64,000 nucleotides of DNA from NCBI RefSeq assembly GCF_018413465.1, contig NZ_JAHCDK010000001.1:186001-250000 (forward strand), read 5' to 3'. Below, one piece after another: positions 52,738-62,188 of this stretch. The notes beneath the pieces were generated by a model, which did no database searches, was not told the origin of the DNA, and saw nothing but the letters and a program-made list of their open reading frames with translations. Source of the DNA: Flavobacterium sp. CYK-55 (GTDB lineage: Bacteria > Bacteroidota > Bacteroidia > Flavobacteriales > Flavobacteriaceae). The position numbers and the translations under genes are program-made. The number at the start of each line of letters is the position of its first letter. The first letter of the stretch is position 1.

Positions 52738-54912
52738 TTATAGGTTTTCTTTGATGAAATTGGTGATTTTGTTAAACAACTGAATACGCGTTTTTCCGCC
52801 GTAAATTCCGTGGTTTTTATCGGGATAAATTTGCGAATCAAATTGTTTGTTGGCTTGAATCAGCGCTTCCATCATTTGCATTGAGTTTTGTACGTGTACG
52901 TTGTCATCGGCCGATCCGTGAATCAGCAAAAACTTGCCTTTGAGCTTATCAACGTGGTTGATCGGTGAGTTATCGTCATAACCCGATGGATTTTCTTGCG
53001 GCGTTTGCATATAACGCTCGGTATAAATGCTGTCGTAGAATCTCCAATTGGTTACCGGCGCCACCGCCACGGCCATTTTGAATACATCGGCGCCTTTCAT
53101 GATGCAGTTTGAGGCCATAAATCCGCCGTAACTCCAGCCCCAAATTCCGATGCGGTTTTTATCGACATACGGATAATTCCCGAACACTTTGGCCGCGTCA
53201 ATTTGATCTTCAACTTCGTATTTTCCGAGTTGTTTTTGGGTACATTTTTTAAAGTCGGCACCTTTAAATCCGGTTCCGCGCCCGTCTACACAAGCTACAA
53301 TATACCCTTTTTGAGTAAGCATCGAAAACCAATAATCATCAGAACTGTTCCAGTCGTTGTTCACTTGTTGCGAACCCGGCCCTGAATACTGATACATCAA
53401 TACCGGATATTTTTTGCTGGCATCAAAATCTTTAGGTTTGATCATCCAGGCATTGAGCTCGTGGCCTTTTTCAGTTTTGAGCACAAAGAATTCTTTTTGC
53501 GGCAAATCGTAGGCTTTGAGTTTGTTTTGCAAAGCCTCGTTGTTTTCAATGACTTTGATGGCTTTGCCTGATTTTGATTCGTTGAGCGAATATACCGGCG
53601 GCTGTTTGGCGCTTGAATACGATTGAATAAAGTATTGAAAATTCGGGCTAAAAGTAGCCGAACTGGTTCCGGTTTGTGCTGTCAAACGAACTTTGTTTTT
53701 TCCGTTGATACCGATGCGATACACATCGCGGTTGATCGAACCGTTCTCAACCGATTGATAATAAACCGTGGCTGTTTTCTCGTCAAATCCGTAGTAATTG
53801 GTCACTTCCCAAGGCCCGGAAGTCACTTGTTTTTTGAGTTTTCCGGTTTTGTCATACAAATAAATATGGTTGAAACCGTCTTTTTCGCTGGTCCAGATAA
53901 AACTGTTGTCTTTTAAAAACGTTAGGTTATCGGTCACATCTACATAGGCTTTGTCTTTTTCGTTGAGCACCACTTTGGCCGCCGCCGAATTTCCGTCTAC
54001 AAACAACAAATCAAGGTTGTCCTGGTGACGATTGAGCACTTGAGCTGACAAAACGTTGGCATCATTGGTCCATTTGAGGCGCGCAATGTAAAAATCTGAG
54101 TATTTGCCCAAATCAACTTGTTTTTGCGATTTGGCGGCCACATCATAAATGTGCAACGAAACTTCTGAGTTTTTCTCGCCGGCTTTCGGATATTTGAACG
54201 TCTCCATTTTGGGATACAAATCTTTGTGAAAAACGCTCATCGAAAATTCCGGAACTTGGCTTTCGTCAAAACGAATATAGGCGATTTTTTTGCTGTCGGC
54301 GCTCCAATCAAAAGCGCGAACAAAAGCAAATTCTTCTTCATAAACCCAATCGGTAATTCCGTTGATAACGGCGTTTTTCATGCCGTCTGATGTTACTTGG
54401 GTTGATGTTTTTGAAGCAATGTCATAAACAAACAAATTGTTCTCATGCGCATAGGCTATTTTGGTTCCATCGGGCGAAAAAGTAGGTTCTTGCACCTGAA
54501 AATCAAAGAGTTTAACAAGTGTTTTTGCGTTTAAATCAAACAAAAAATAATCCGCCGTAAACGAATGGCGGAAAATTTGGTTTGAATTGGCAGCAATTAA
54601 GATTTTCTTTTCATCAGCACTGAATGAATAGCTGTCAATGCCATCGGCCAAATCAGTAAAGTTTTTGGTGTCAATCAACGTTGATACTTTGCTGAGCGTT
54701 GCAAAATCGTACAAATCAATTTGCATGCTGCGTGTGGCGCGATCAAAATTGAGTACGGTGTACTGATTGGTGTTTTTGAGTGATTGCAATTCGTCCATGC
54801 CTTTAGCTCTGAACGCACCGCTGTAGATTTCTTCTACGGTGATTTTCTGTTGCGCGACAACCGTGGTACAAACCAACAAAACAAGCGCGAAAAGTTTGTT
54901 TAATTTCATCAT
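52738..54912 (-). CDS. dipeptidyl peptidase IV (S9 family)
   Basis: From the ATG at 54912 (MMKLNKLFALVLLVCTTVVAQ, a signal peptide) the protein is 724 residues. The in-frame ATG at 54984 gives a non-signal extension. An eight-bladed propeller (DPPIV_N, about 80-440) precedes an alpha/beta-hydrolase domain. The nucleophile is in GIWGWSYGGFMAS (about residue 592), Asp is in HGSADDNVHVQN and His is in DKNHGIYG. A glutamate pair in DWVYEEEFAF matches the DPP IV amino-terminus anchor. It removes Xaa-Pro dipeptides in the periplasm, feeding the adjacent POT importers. Confidence 0.95.
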   Translation of the reverse strand: MMKLNKLFALVLLVCTTVVAQQKITVEEIYSGAFRAKGMDELQSLKNTNQYTVLNFDRATRSMQIDLYDFATLSKVSTLIDTKNFTDLADGIDSYSFSADEKKILIAANSNQIFRHSFTADYFLFDLNAKTLVKLFDFQVQEPTFSPDGTKIAYAHENNLFVYDIASKTSTQVTSDGMKNAVINGITDWVYEEEFAFVRAFDWSADSKKIAYIRFDESQVPEFSMSVFHKDLYPKMETFKYPKAGEKNSEVSLHIYDVAAKSQKQVDLGKYSDFYIARLKWTNDANVLSAQVLNRHQDNLDLLFVDGNSAAAKVVLNEKDKAYVDVTDNLTFLKDNSFIWTSEKDGFNHIYLYDKTGKLKKQVTSGPWEVTNYYGFDEKTATVYYQSVENGSINRDVYRIGINGKNKVRLTAQTGTSSATFSPNFQYFIQSYSSAKQPPVYSLNESKSGKAIKVIENNEALQNKLKAYDLPQKEFFVLKTEKGHELNAWMIKPKDFDASKKYPVLMYQYSGPGSQQVNNDWNSSDDYWFSMLTQKGYIVACVDGRGTGFKGADFKKCTQKQLGKYEVEDQIDAAKVFGNYPYVDKNRIGIWGWSYGGFMASNCIMKGADVFKMAVAVAPVTNWRFYDSIYTERYMQTPQENPSGYDDNSPINHVDKLKGKFLLIHGSADDNVHVQNSMQMMEALIQANKQFDSQIYPDKNHGIYGGKTRIQLFNKITNFIKENL

Positions 54913-55026
54913 GTAAAATGTATAAAAACCGTCAATTTTAGTGAAAAAATTACACATATGCGTACTTTTTTCGGATAAATCCATGAGTCACCAAAATCAA
55001 TAAGCTGTTACAATCAGAATATCAAC

Positions 55027-56109
55027 TTAAAACAATTTGAGCTGACCATCTTTATAGGGCGCATGCAGCGAAGTATTGAGTTGCGGAAATTTTTTATCAG
55101 CAAAGTATTTTCGTTTGGCTAAATGCATTTGCGAACGAATCATCTCGGCCATTTCGCCTTCTCCGCGCATGCGACTTCCCCAACGACTGTCGTTGAGCGA
55201 TCCGCCATGACACGCCTCAATTTGATGCAAAACTTTATCAGCTCTGTCGGGCATCGCTTTGCGAATCCAATCGGTAAAAATTTCGGCAATGGCGCCATTG
55301 AGCCGAACCACCGTGTGCGCAATCGAGAGCGCTCCGGCCTCAGATACTGCTTTTGCCATCGGTAAAATTTCATGACTGTTGATGCCGGGAATAATTGGCG
55401 CAAGCATGACATTCACCGGAATACCATTCTCTGACAAAACGCGAATGGTTTCAAGCCTTTTCTGAATGGTTGTGGTGCGCGGCTCGAGCAACATTCTGGT
55501 TTTTTCAGATAGCGATGTCACAGAAACATGAACACCCACCAATTGTTCTTGAGCTAATTGCCGGAGCAAATCCAAATCGCGCAAGACCAAAGCATTTTTG
55601 GTGATGATGCCCACCGGATGTTTGTATTTCAAAAACACCTCTAAACATTGACGCGTGATTTGATAACGACGTTCGGCGGGCTGATAACAATCGGTATTGC
55701 CCGAAAGAACAATCGTATGCGCTTGCCAACTTTTGCTTTTGAGCTTTTCTTCGAGCAATTGGGGCGCATTTTTCTTGACCAAAATGCGTCGTTCAAAATC
55801 CAACCCGGCACTATACCCCCAATATTCATGGCTGTTTCGCGCATAACAATAAATACAACCGTGCTCACAACCTTGATACATATTCATCGAATAAGTCATA
55901 CCAACATCTGGGCTATCAACCGTATTGACAATGGTTTTCGGGAAGACTTCTTGATAGATGGTTTTATTGCTTTCGGGTGTTTCTTGTTCGAGCGCACAAT
56001 AGTTCAAAAACTCATCTAAAATTTCTTGTGATTGCGCCAAAAAACGATTCTGCACATTGATTTGCGCGCCTCTTCCTTTGATATATGCGGGTTGATTTTC
56101 GGAGTTCAT
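55027..56109 (-). CDS. PA0069 family radical SAM protein
   Basis: The ATG at 56109 gives 360 residues starting MNSENQPAYIKGRGAQINVQNRF, the usual N-terminus of the family; the ATG at 56151 is less likely. The radical SAM cluster motif CxxxCxxC is in YQGCEHGCIYCYARNSHEYW. The family (PA0069/Rv2578c-like, related to the SplB group) is widespread, but I know of no established reaction for it. It is divergent from the HMG-CoA reductase gene and shows no operon partner. Confidence 0.9.
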   Translation of the reverse strand: MNSENQPAYIKGRGAQINVQNRFLAQSQEILDEFLNYCALEQETPESNKTIYQEVFPKTIVNTVDSPDVGMTYSMNMYQGCEHGCIYCYARNSHEYWGYSAGLDFERRILVKKNAPQLLEEKLKSKSWQAHTIVLSGNTDCYQPAERRYQITRQCLEVFLKYKHPVGIITKNALVLRDLDLLRQLAQEQLVGVHVSVTSLSEKTRMLLEPRTTTIQKRLETIRVLSENGIPVNVMLAPIIPGINSHEILPMAKAVSEAGALSIAHTVVRLNGAIAEIFTDWIRKAMPDRADKVLHQIEACHGGSLNDSRWGSRMRGEGEMAEMIRSQMHLAKRKYFADKKFPQLNTSLHAPYKDGQLKLF

Positions 56110-56222
56110 CGTTTGAAAAATTACTTCTAAAAGCCGGGCTAACCAAGTCATTTTGTGTTAAAAATAACGTTTGTTGATAAAATTTAAAACCGCACAAAAA
56201 CCAAGGGTTTCGGCTTAAAATG

Positions 56223-56230
56223 TATCTTTG
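56223..56230 (+). promoter_or_regulatory. -7 promoter element of the HMG-CoA reductase gene (TATCTTTG)
   Basis: A TAnnTTTG match 16 bp before the ATG at 56247. The in-frame ATG at 56220 precedes this element and is therefore unlikely to be the start. Confidence 0.65.
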
Positions 56231-56246
56231 CCAAAAATTTTATACG

Positions 56247-57563
56247 ATGGATCAAGCCGTTTCTGGATTTTCAAAATTGTCAAAAGAAGACAAGATCAAT
56301 TGGATTGCTCAAACCTATTTTTCTGAACCTGAAAAAGCAGTGAAGCTGATTAAAGGTTATTGGAATTCTGATCCTGCACTTCAAAAACTCCACGACGAAT
56401 TCATCGAAAACACCATTACCAATTTTTATTTACCACTGGGAATCGCTCCTAATTTTGTCATCAACGGAAAAAACTATACCGTTCCGATGGCTATTGAAGA
56501 AAGTTCAGTGGTAGCGGCGGCAGCCAAATCGGCTAAATTTTGGGCCACACGCGGCGGTTTTAAAACCACTATTATTGATACAGAAAAGATTGGTCAAGTG
56601 CATTTTATTTTTCACGGAAGTGCCGATAAAATTCAATCGTTTTTCAATCAAAACAAAGCTGATTTGATCGCATCAACTGATTCGATTACGCAAAATATGC
56701 GCGCGCGCGGCGGCGGAATTAGAAGCATTGAATTACGAAATTTGACCCATCAACTCAACGGGTATTTTCAGTTGCATGTGACCTTTGAAACCAAAGATTC
56801 GATGGGTGCGAATTTTATCAATTCGTGCTTAGAACAACTCGCGCAAACCCTCAAAACCAAAGCTGCTGAACACAGTGATTTCAATGCCGAGGAAAAAGCG
56901 GTTGAAGTGGTCATGAGCATTTTGTCGAACTATGTTCCGAATTGTTTGGTGCGTGCTGAAGTTTCATGTGCCGTTTCAGATTTGGTTGAAAAGAAAATCG
57001 AAAATCCGCAAGCCTTTGCTGAGAAGTTTGTACAAGCGGTGCGCATTGCCGAGATTGAGCCTTATCGCGCAGTAACGCACAACAAAGGCATCATGAACGG
57101 AATTGATTCAGTGGTGCTCGCTACCGGAAACGACTTCAGAGCGATTGAAGCCGGCGTGCATGCTTATGCTTCACGCAACGGACAATACAGCAGTTTATCA
57201 TATGCCGAGATTAAAGACGGTATTTTTAGATTTTGGATGGATGTTCCGCTGGCCTTGGGCACCGTGGGCGGTTTGACTTCATTGCATCCGATGGTGAAAT
57301 TTGCTTTATCGGTGCTGGAACAACCATCTGCGCGTGATTTGATGCAAATTGTAGCCACCGTTGGTCTGGCACAAAACTTTGCCGCGCTTCGATCGTTGAC
57401 AACCACCGGAATTCAAGAAGGCCACATGAAAATGCATTTAAACAATATTCTGAATCAATTTCAAGCCAACGATGCTGAACGCCAACAAGTAAAAGAATAC
57501 TTTAAAAACCAAGTAGTTTCACACGCCGGTGTGGTAACCTTTTTGGAGAACCTGAGAAAATAG
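56247..57563 (+). CDS. hydroxymethylglutaryl-CoA reductase, class II ('degradative') type
   Basis: This 438-residue enzyme interconverts HMG-CoA and mevalonate. Active-site positions of class II HMGR are present: Glu in AIEESSVVAAAAKSA, Lys in HNKGIMNGIDS, Asp in ATGNDFRAIEAG, and the C-terminal His in GHMKMHLNNIL. Databases often call this class degradative, but in flavobacteria it is believed to feed the mevalonate route to isoprenoids. The GHMP kinase gene follows after 4 bp, which supports a biosynthetic role. The rest of the pathway is not in the window. Confidence 0.94.
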   Translation: MDQAVSGFSKLSKEDKINWIAQTYFSEPEKAVKLIKGYWNSDPALQKLHDEFIENTITNFYLPLGIAPNFVINGKNYTVPMAIEESSVVAAAAKSAKFWATRGGFKTTIIDTEKIGQVHFIFHGSADKIQSFFNQNKADLIASTDSITQNMRARGGGIRSIELRNLTHQLNGYFQLHVTFETKDSMGANFINSCLEQLAQTLKTKAAEHSDFNAEEKAVEVVMSILSNYVPNCLVRAEVSCAVSDLVEKKIENPQAFAEKFVQAVRIAEIEPYRAVTHNKGIMNGIDSVVLATGNDFRAIEAGVHAYASRNGQYSSLSYAEIKDGIFRFWMDVPLALGTVGGLTSLHPMVKFALSVLEQPSARDLMQIVATVGLAQNFAALRSLTTTGIQEGHMKMHLNNILNQFQANDAERQQVKEYFKNQVVSHAGVVTFLENLRK

Positions 57564-57567
57564 AATT

Positions 57568-58476
57568 ATGCAAAAGCGCTTTTACAGCAACGGAAAACTC
57601 CTGATTACCTCGGAATATCTGGTTCTGGACGGAGCGACTGCCTTGGCATTGCCCACTAAATTTGGCCAAGATTTAGTGGTTGAAGAAACGCAAAATCAAA
57701 CCATTGCTTGGACAAGTTATGAAGTTGATGGCGGCATTTGGATGGAAGTTCATTTATCGATTGAGAGCATTATCTCTGGCCATGGCAACAATTTAAATCC
57801 GCAGGAAGAAAGATTATTTTCAATACTGCATCAAGCGCATTTGATGAATCCTAACTTGCTCCAAAACACTTCGGGTTTTAGCGTTGAAACTCATTTAGGC
57901 TTTCCGAAACTTTGGGGATTGGGCAGTTCATCAACTTTGATCAACAATGTGGCGCAGTGGTTTGACATAGACGCCTATCAATTGCTCGAGAGAACCTTTG
58001 GCGGTAGCGGATATGACATTGCTTGCGCGCAACACAATTCGGCCATTCTGTACCGAAAACATCAAAACAATCCCGAAATACAAGAAATTGATTTTGAGCC
58101 TGCCTGCGCTGAGCACATTTATTTTGTTTATCTAAACCAAAAGCAAGACAGCCGAAAAGCTATTGAAACCTATAGAACCAAAAATCAAACCTCTAAGAAT
58201 ATTACTGTATTTAATACTTTGACTCAAGATGTTTTGGCTCAAAATGATTTTGATTCACTAAGTCAAATCATGCACAAACACGAGGAGCTTTTATCTGAAA
58301 TTTTAGAAATAAAACCGGTTCAAGAAACTTTATTTAATGACTTTAACGGAACGATTAAAAGCCTGGGCGGCTGGGGTGGTGATTTTGTGATGGCTCTGTG
58401 CAAGTCAAACCCAAAAGATTATTTTGCAGCAAAAGGATTCACAACCATTCTGCCCTACTCAGAAATGATTCAATAA
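57568..58476 (+). CDS. GHMP kinase, probable mevalonate-pathway kinase
   Basis: This 302-residue kinase has the GHMP fold: an N-terminal YSNGKLLITSEYLVLDGATALALP, the ATP-binding glycine/serine loop LWGLGSSSTLINNVA and a C-terminal GGWGGDFVMAL. The motif FGGSGYDIACAQ is also present. It lies 4 bp behind HMG-CoA reductase and so is probably a mevalonate or phosphomevalonate kinase. The sequence alone does not say which. The terminator at 58475-58509 ends this two-gene operon. Confidence 0.88.
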   Translation: MQKRFYSNGKLLITSEYLVLDGATALALPTKFGQDLVVEETQNQTIAWTSYEVDGGIWMEVHLSIESIISGHGNNLNPQEERLFSILHQAHLMNPNLLQNTSGFSVETHLGFPKLWGLGSSSTLINNVAQWFDIDAYQLLERTFGGSGYDIACAQHNSAILYRKHQNNPEIQEIDFEPACAEHIYFVYLNQKQDSRKAIETYRTKNQTSKNITVFNTLTQDVLAQNDFDSLSQIMHKHEELLSEILEIKPVQETLFNDFNGTIKSLGGWGGDFVMALCKSNPKDYFAAKGFTTILPYSEMIQ

Positions 58477-58509
58477 AAAAACCGGCTGATTGCTCAAGCC
58501 GGTTTTTTT
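58475..58509. terminator. bidirectional terminator between the GHMP kinase and PPIase genes
   Basis: AAAAAACCGGCT and AGCCGGTTTTTT form a 12-bp stem with a 10-nt loop, with T-runs in both directions. It sits between two converging genes. Confidence 0.88.
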
Positions 58510-58525
58510 GTGCTGATATAGTGAA

Positions 58526-60622
58526 TTAATAATTGAATCTTGCTCTATTATCTTCGATGTCAGCATCATCTTTCAAAGCTCCGATTACTCTTCCAGAATA
58601 ACCTGAAACTTGAGGTTTTAATTTATCTACATACTCCTTATAACTTGGCAAGGCAGGAGCTTTAGTGATTACAGTTGGTTTTACGACGTAAACTCCAACT
58701 CCGCCCTCAATTGGTTTAGAGATTTTGTTTACACCAGTGGCAAAAGCAGTACCAACTACTTTGCGCTCAAATCCTGCATTTGGAATGTTTGCATTTTCAA
58801 GAGTCAAATCAACCGCTTGTTGAACAGTTGTTCCATTTGCAGCAGCTATAGCTTCAAGGCTAGCTCCCTTCATTTTGGCAGCAATTTTCTCAGCTTTTTT
58901 CTTGTTTCGTAAAATTGGCTCAATCATCGGACGAGCAGTCTCAACCGGCATTAATCCTTTTTCGTTTACTTTTTTAAGTTTGGCAATGATGTTTCCAACA
59001 TTCACAATTTCAAAACGTTTAACATCGCCTACGTTGGTTTCTTTTTCATAAGCCCAACGAATAATTTGACGTTGTTGCCCTGCGGCTCCGAAATACTCAT
59101 CCATAGCTTGAACTTTTACAGCCGGATTCACAGTAAGTCCAGCGGCTTTAGCCACTTTTTCAAAATCTTGTTTGTTGGCATCCATTTCAAACTTAACTGC
59201 TTTAGTGTATAATTTATCCGCAGTAGCTTCAGACGGCTCAATTTTACGAGCAATGGTTGCTAAACGAACAGCATCTTGCTTATCGGTTACATTGATGATG
59301 TGGAAACCAAAATCTGTTTCAACCAAACCTATTGAACCAACAGGGCTATTGAATACATAATCATTAAATGGTTTGACCATTTGGCCTGGCGAAAAATAGC
59401 CTAAATCACCACCTTGCTGAGCTGATGAGTCATCAGAGTTGGTCATCGCCATCATAAAGAAATTACCCGGATTAGCTTTTACTTGAGCTAACAATTGCTC
59501 TGCTTTGGCCTTGGCTTGTTCTTTAGTTCTTTTCTCTTTTTTGTTTGGCACTTGAGTACCTTCATAACTAATTAAGATGTGGCTGGCTTTTGCATTCGCG
59601 CCCGCTTTTCTACCCATTCCTTTTGAGATACAGTAGTATTTGTCACGCATGTATGGTCCAAAAATCTCACCCGCAGGCAAACTAAACAATTGCTCAGAAA
59701 CCTCAGCAGGTAAATCTTTTTTGGCAACATATGCAGAATCATAAGGAATATCAGAGTTTTCATTAACAAACTCTGCTACATTTGTTGCATATTTAAAACC
59801 AGGCAAAGTATCATTTTTTCCTGTAGCCTCATTGTAAACTACTCTTGAATCTAAAAGCGCATTTACCGTAGTTTTAACCTCATCGATATCTTCGTTTGAA
59901 GGTTTGTCTTCAATCATCACATAGTCAAGTTCACGAGTTTCTTCGGCCTTGTAGCGTTTTTCATTTTTCTTCATGTAATCAACGATTTCTTCGTCTGATA
60001 CTTTAACGTCTTTGTCGTTGATTGTTGCATATTGTACAGAAACATAATCAAAGTTAACCTTGTCTGCTTCCATTTGGTATTTTAATTTACCTTCAGCCTC
60101 AGTAGTGTACAATCCTGCTTTAACCAGAGTGTTGTAAATCTGATATTTAGAATTTAGCTCAGCATCTTTCTCACGATCTTTTAAAACCTGTGCTTGCTCT
60201 GGGTTAGCTTTGAAAAACTCTTTGAATTTAGCTAAATCAAACACTCCGTTGGTTTGAAACATAGGGCTTTGGCCGATACTTGGATCAGCTTTAAAAACTT
60301 CTAAAATATGTTTTTCACTGGTTCGGATGCCCAATTTTTCGAATTCTGCGGTTAACAAAGCAATCGATACTTCTTGATCCCAAACGCGATTCACTGCTTG
60401 GGTAGGAGTCATTCCTTGTTGTCCGCTTTTTTCGACGTTGCTTACTTTTACTCTGAAATCTTCAAAAGCAATGTCTTTACCGTTAACGGTTCCTACATTT
60501 TTAGGAAGATCATTAAAGCCTCCTTTGTTGTACAAATCCTGTACAATAAATGCTAATAATGAAAAACCAATAACGAGGATCAGAAGTAAAGAACGTTGTC
60601 TGATTTTTTGTAAAACTGCCAT
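58526..60622 (-). CDS. PpiD-like membrane-anchored peptidyl-prolyl isomerase
   Basis: This 698-residue protein has an N-terminal membrane anchor (LLLILVIGFSLLAFIVQDLY, residues 12-31), a long SurA_N-like chaperone region (about 40-340), a parvulin rotamase domain (about 340-450; ASHILISYEG...GGDLGYFSPGQMVKPFNDYVF...FGFHIINV) and a further helical C-terminal part. It is a periplasmic foldase for exported or outer-membrane proteins. It is in the same strand run as the HlyC/CorC gene and lptC, 108 bp apart, an envelope-biogenesis neighbourhood. Confidence 0.93.
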   Translation of the reverse strand: MAVLQKIRQRSLLLILVIGFSLLAFIVQDLYNKGGFNDLPKNVGTVNGKDIAFEDFRVKVSNVEKSGQQGMTPTQAVNRVWDQEVSIALLTAEFEKLGIRTSEKHILEVFKADPSIGQSPMFQTNGVFDLAKFKEFFKANPEQAQVLKDREKDAELNSKYQIYNTLVKAGLYTTEAEGKLKYQMEADKVNFDYVSVQYATINDKDVKVSDEEIVDYMKKNEKRYKAEETRELDYVMIEDKPSNEDIDEVKTTVNALLDSRVVYNEATGKNDTLPGFKYATNVAEFVNENSDIPYDSAYVAKKDLPAEVSEQLFSLPAGEIFGPYMRDKYYCISKGMGRKAGANAKASHILISYEGTQVPNKKEKRTKEQAKAKAEQLLAQVKANPGNFFMMAMTNSDDSSAQQGGDLGYFSPGQMVKPFNDYVFNSPVGSIGLVETDFGFHIINVTDKQDAVRLATIARKIEPSEATADKLYTKAVKFEMDANKQDFEKVAKAAGLTVNPAVKVQAMDEYFGAAGQQRQIIRWAYEKETNVGDVKRFEIVNVGNIIAKLKKVNEKGLMPVETARPMIEPILRNKKKAEKIAAKMKGASLEAIAAANGTTVQQAVDLTLENANIPNAGFERKVVGTAFATGVNKISKPIEGGVGVYVVKPTVITKAPALPSYKEYVDKLKPQVSGYSGRVIGALKDDADIEDNRARFNY

Positions 60623-60730
60623 TGTATAAATTGTTAATTTTTAATTCAGTTTGCGAAAATACAATTATCTATTTAATAACCATAACCACAGGGTTATATT
60701 TTGCAAGTTTTTTTGTTTGGAAATGGATTT

Positions 60731-61990
60731 TTAGTCTTCCAAAGTCATTTTGACCAATTCGATTTTTTGTCCTGAGGCTTTTTCAATAATAAAATGAAAG
60801 CCTTGAATACTCAAATGGTCTCCGTTTTGGGGAATTTCTTTGGTGTGATTTACAATAAATCCGCCAAGTGTACTATATGAATCATCTTCAGGAATTTGCA
60901 ATTTGTAGGTTTGGTTAAGATAGTCAACTTCATGTCGTGCTGAAAACAAAAATTCTGCAGCAGAAATCTTCTCTTCAAGAAGTTCTTCGACAGCATCGTG
61001 TTCATCTTCAATTTCGCCAAACAATTCTTCAACAATATCTTCAACGGTAAGCATTCCGGAAGTTCCGCCGTATTCATCAAGCACAACAGCCACACTTCTT
61101 CTCTTTTTAGTCAGCAAATCGAGAATATCTTTAACAGACATCGTTTCAGGAACAAACTCAACCGAGATAAGCACTGATTTGATGGTGCGCGGTTTCTTGA
61201 ACAAATCAAATGAATGCACATAACCCAATATATCATCAAGCGAATTCTGATAAATCAAAATTTTAGAATATCCCGTTTCAATGAATTTTTCTTTGAGTTC
61301 AGCAACCGAATCGTGAATTTCAACAGCCGAAATTTCGGTACGAGGTGTCATGATATCGCGGGCTTTAACAGCTGAAAACTCAAGAGCGTTTTGAAATATC
61401 TGTATCTCAGAATCCATATTTTCTTGATCTTCAACCGAATTGATTTGCTCTGAAATATAATTTCCTAACTCAATTTTACTAAACAAAAGCGGAACTTGAT
61501 CGCCTTGGGTTTTAAAAAATCGACGCAAGATAAAATCCGATATCCACAAGACAAAAGTTGAAATCCAATAAAACAGCAAATAAAAAAAATAAGCCGGCAA
61601 GGCAAAAAACTTAATCAAATGATTGGCGTAAACCTGAAAAAAAACCTTGGGTAAAAACTCTGAAGTAATGAGCACCACAAAAGTTGAAATAGAAGTCTGA
61701 ATGAGTACATTGGAAAAATCGGTAAAATGATAACCGAGCCGAAAGATATATTGCATGAGCAAATCGCCCATATAAAACCCGTAAACCACCAAAACAATGG
61801 TATTACCAATGAGCATTGAAGCTATAAACTTTGAGGGATTTGCGGTGAGCTTGGTGAGAATTCGAGACAAAAAACTGGCTTGCTTTTTCTCAATTTCAAG
61901 ATAAATTTTATTGGCTGATATGAAGGCAATCTCCATACCTGAGAACAGTGCGGCAAGTAATAGGCATATAATGATAATACCTAATTGCAT
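60731..61990 (-). CDS. HlyC/CorC family protein (CNNM/DUF21 plus CBS domains)
   Basis: This 419-residue protein has a DUF21/CNNM membrane domain (about residues 1-165, four helices), two CBS domains (about 200-325; MTPRTEISAVEIHDSV...VVLDEYGGTSGMLTVEDIVEELFGEIEDE) and a C-terminal CorC_HlyC domain. Family members are implicated in Mg2+/Co2+ transport or resistance. The flavobacterial gliding protein GldE belongs to the same superfamily, but I would expect gldD beside it and do not see that here. It starts 3 bp from the small gene at 61994. Confidence 0.92.
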   Translation of the reverse strand: MQLGIIIICLLLAALFSGMEIAFISANKIYLEIEKKQASFLSRILTKLTANPSKFIASMLIGNTIVLVVYGFYMGDLLMQYIFRLGYHFTDFSNVLIQTSISTFVVLITSEFLPKVFFQVYANHLIKFFALPAYFFYLLFYWISTFVLWISDFILRRFFKTQGDQVPLLFSKIELGNYISEQINSVEDQENMDSEIQIFQNALEFSAVKARDIMTPRTEISAVEIHDSVAELKEKFIETGYSKILIYQNSLDDILGYVHSFDLFKKPRTIKSVLISVEFVPETMSVKDILDLLTKKRRSVAVVLDEYGGTSGMLTVEDIVEELFGEIEDEHDAVEELLEEKISAAEFLFSARHEVDYLNQTYKLQIPEDDSYSTLGGFIVNHTKEIPQNGDHLSIQGFHFIIEKASGQKIELVKMTLED

Positions 61991-61993
61991 GGT

Positions 61994-62185
61994 TTAGCGG
62001 GTTTTGTTGCGTTGTTGCATTTTTTGAGCAAAACGTCTGCGAAAAAAAAACATAAATAGTGACATGGCAGCCAAAAAGAAAACCATCCAAGGAGATTCGC
62101 CGGATTGGTACTTTAGATATCCTTCATAAAGAAAAATAACAACAAAAATCAAATAAAGATATTGGGTGTATTGAAGTATGCGCAT
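61994..62185 (-). CDS. 63-residue membrane protein in the lptC operon
   Basis: The small protein has two hydrophobic helices (about 8-22 and 33-48) followed by a strongly basic tail (RRRFAQKMQQRNKTR), which predicts a cytoplasmic C-terminus. It sits 3 bp after the lptC stop and 3 bp before the HlyC/CorC start, so it is certainly inside the transcript. Function unknown. Its retention between the two genes suggests a real gene. Confidence 0.78.
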   Translation of the reverse strand: MRILQYTQYLYLIFVVIFLYEGYLKYQSGESPWMVFFLAAMSLFMFFFRRRFAQKMQQRNKTR

Positions 62186-62188
62186 AAT

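Noticed and set aside
60731..61990. Naming the HlyC/CorC protein GldE
   Set aside because: Same superfamily, but gldD, the neighbour I would expect, is not here; the context is lptC and a PPIase.
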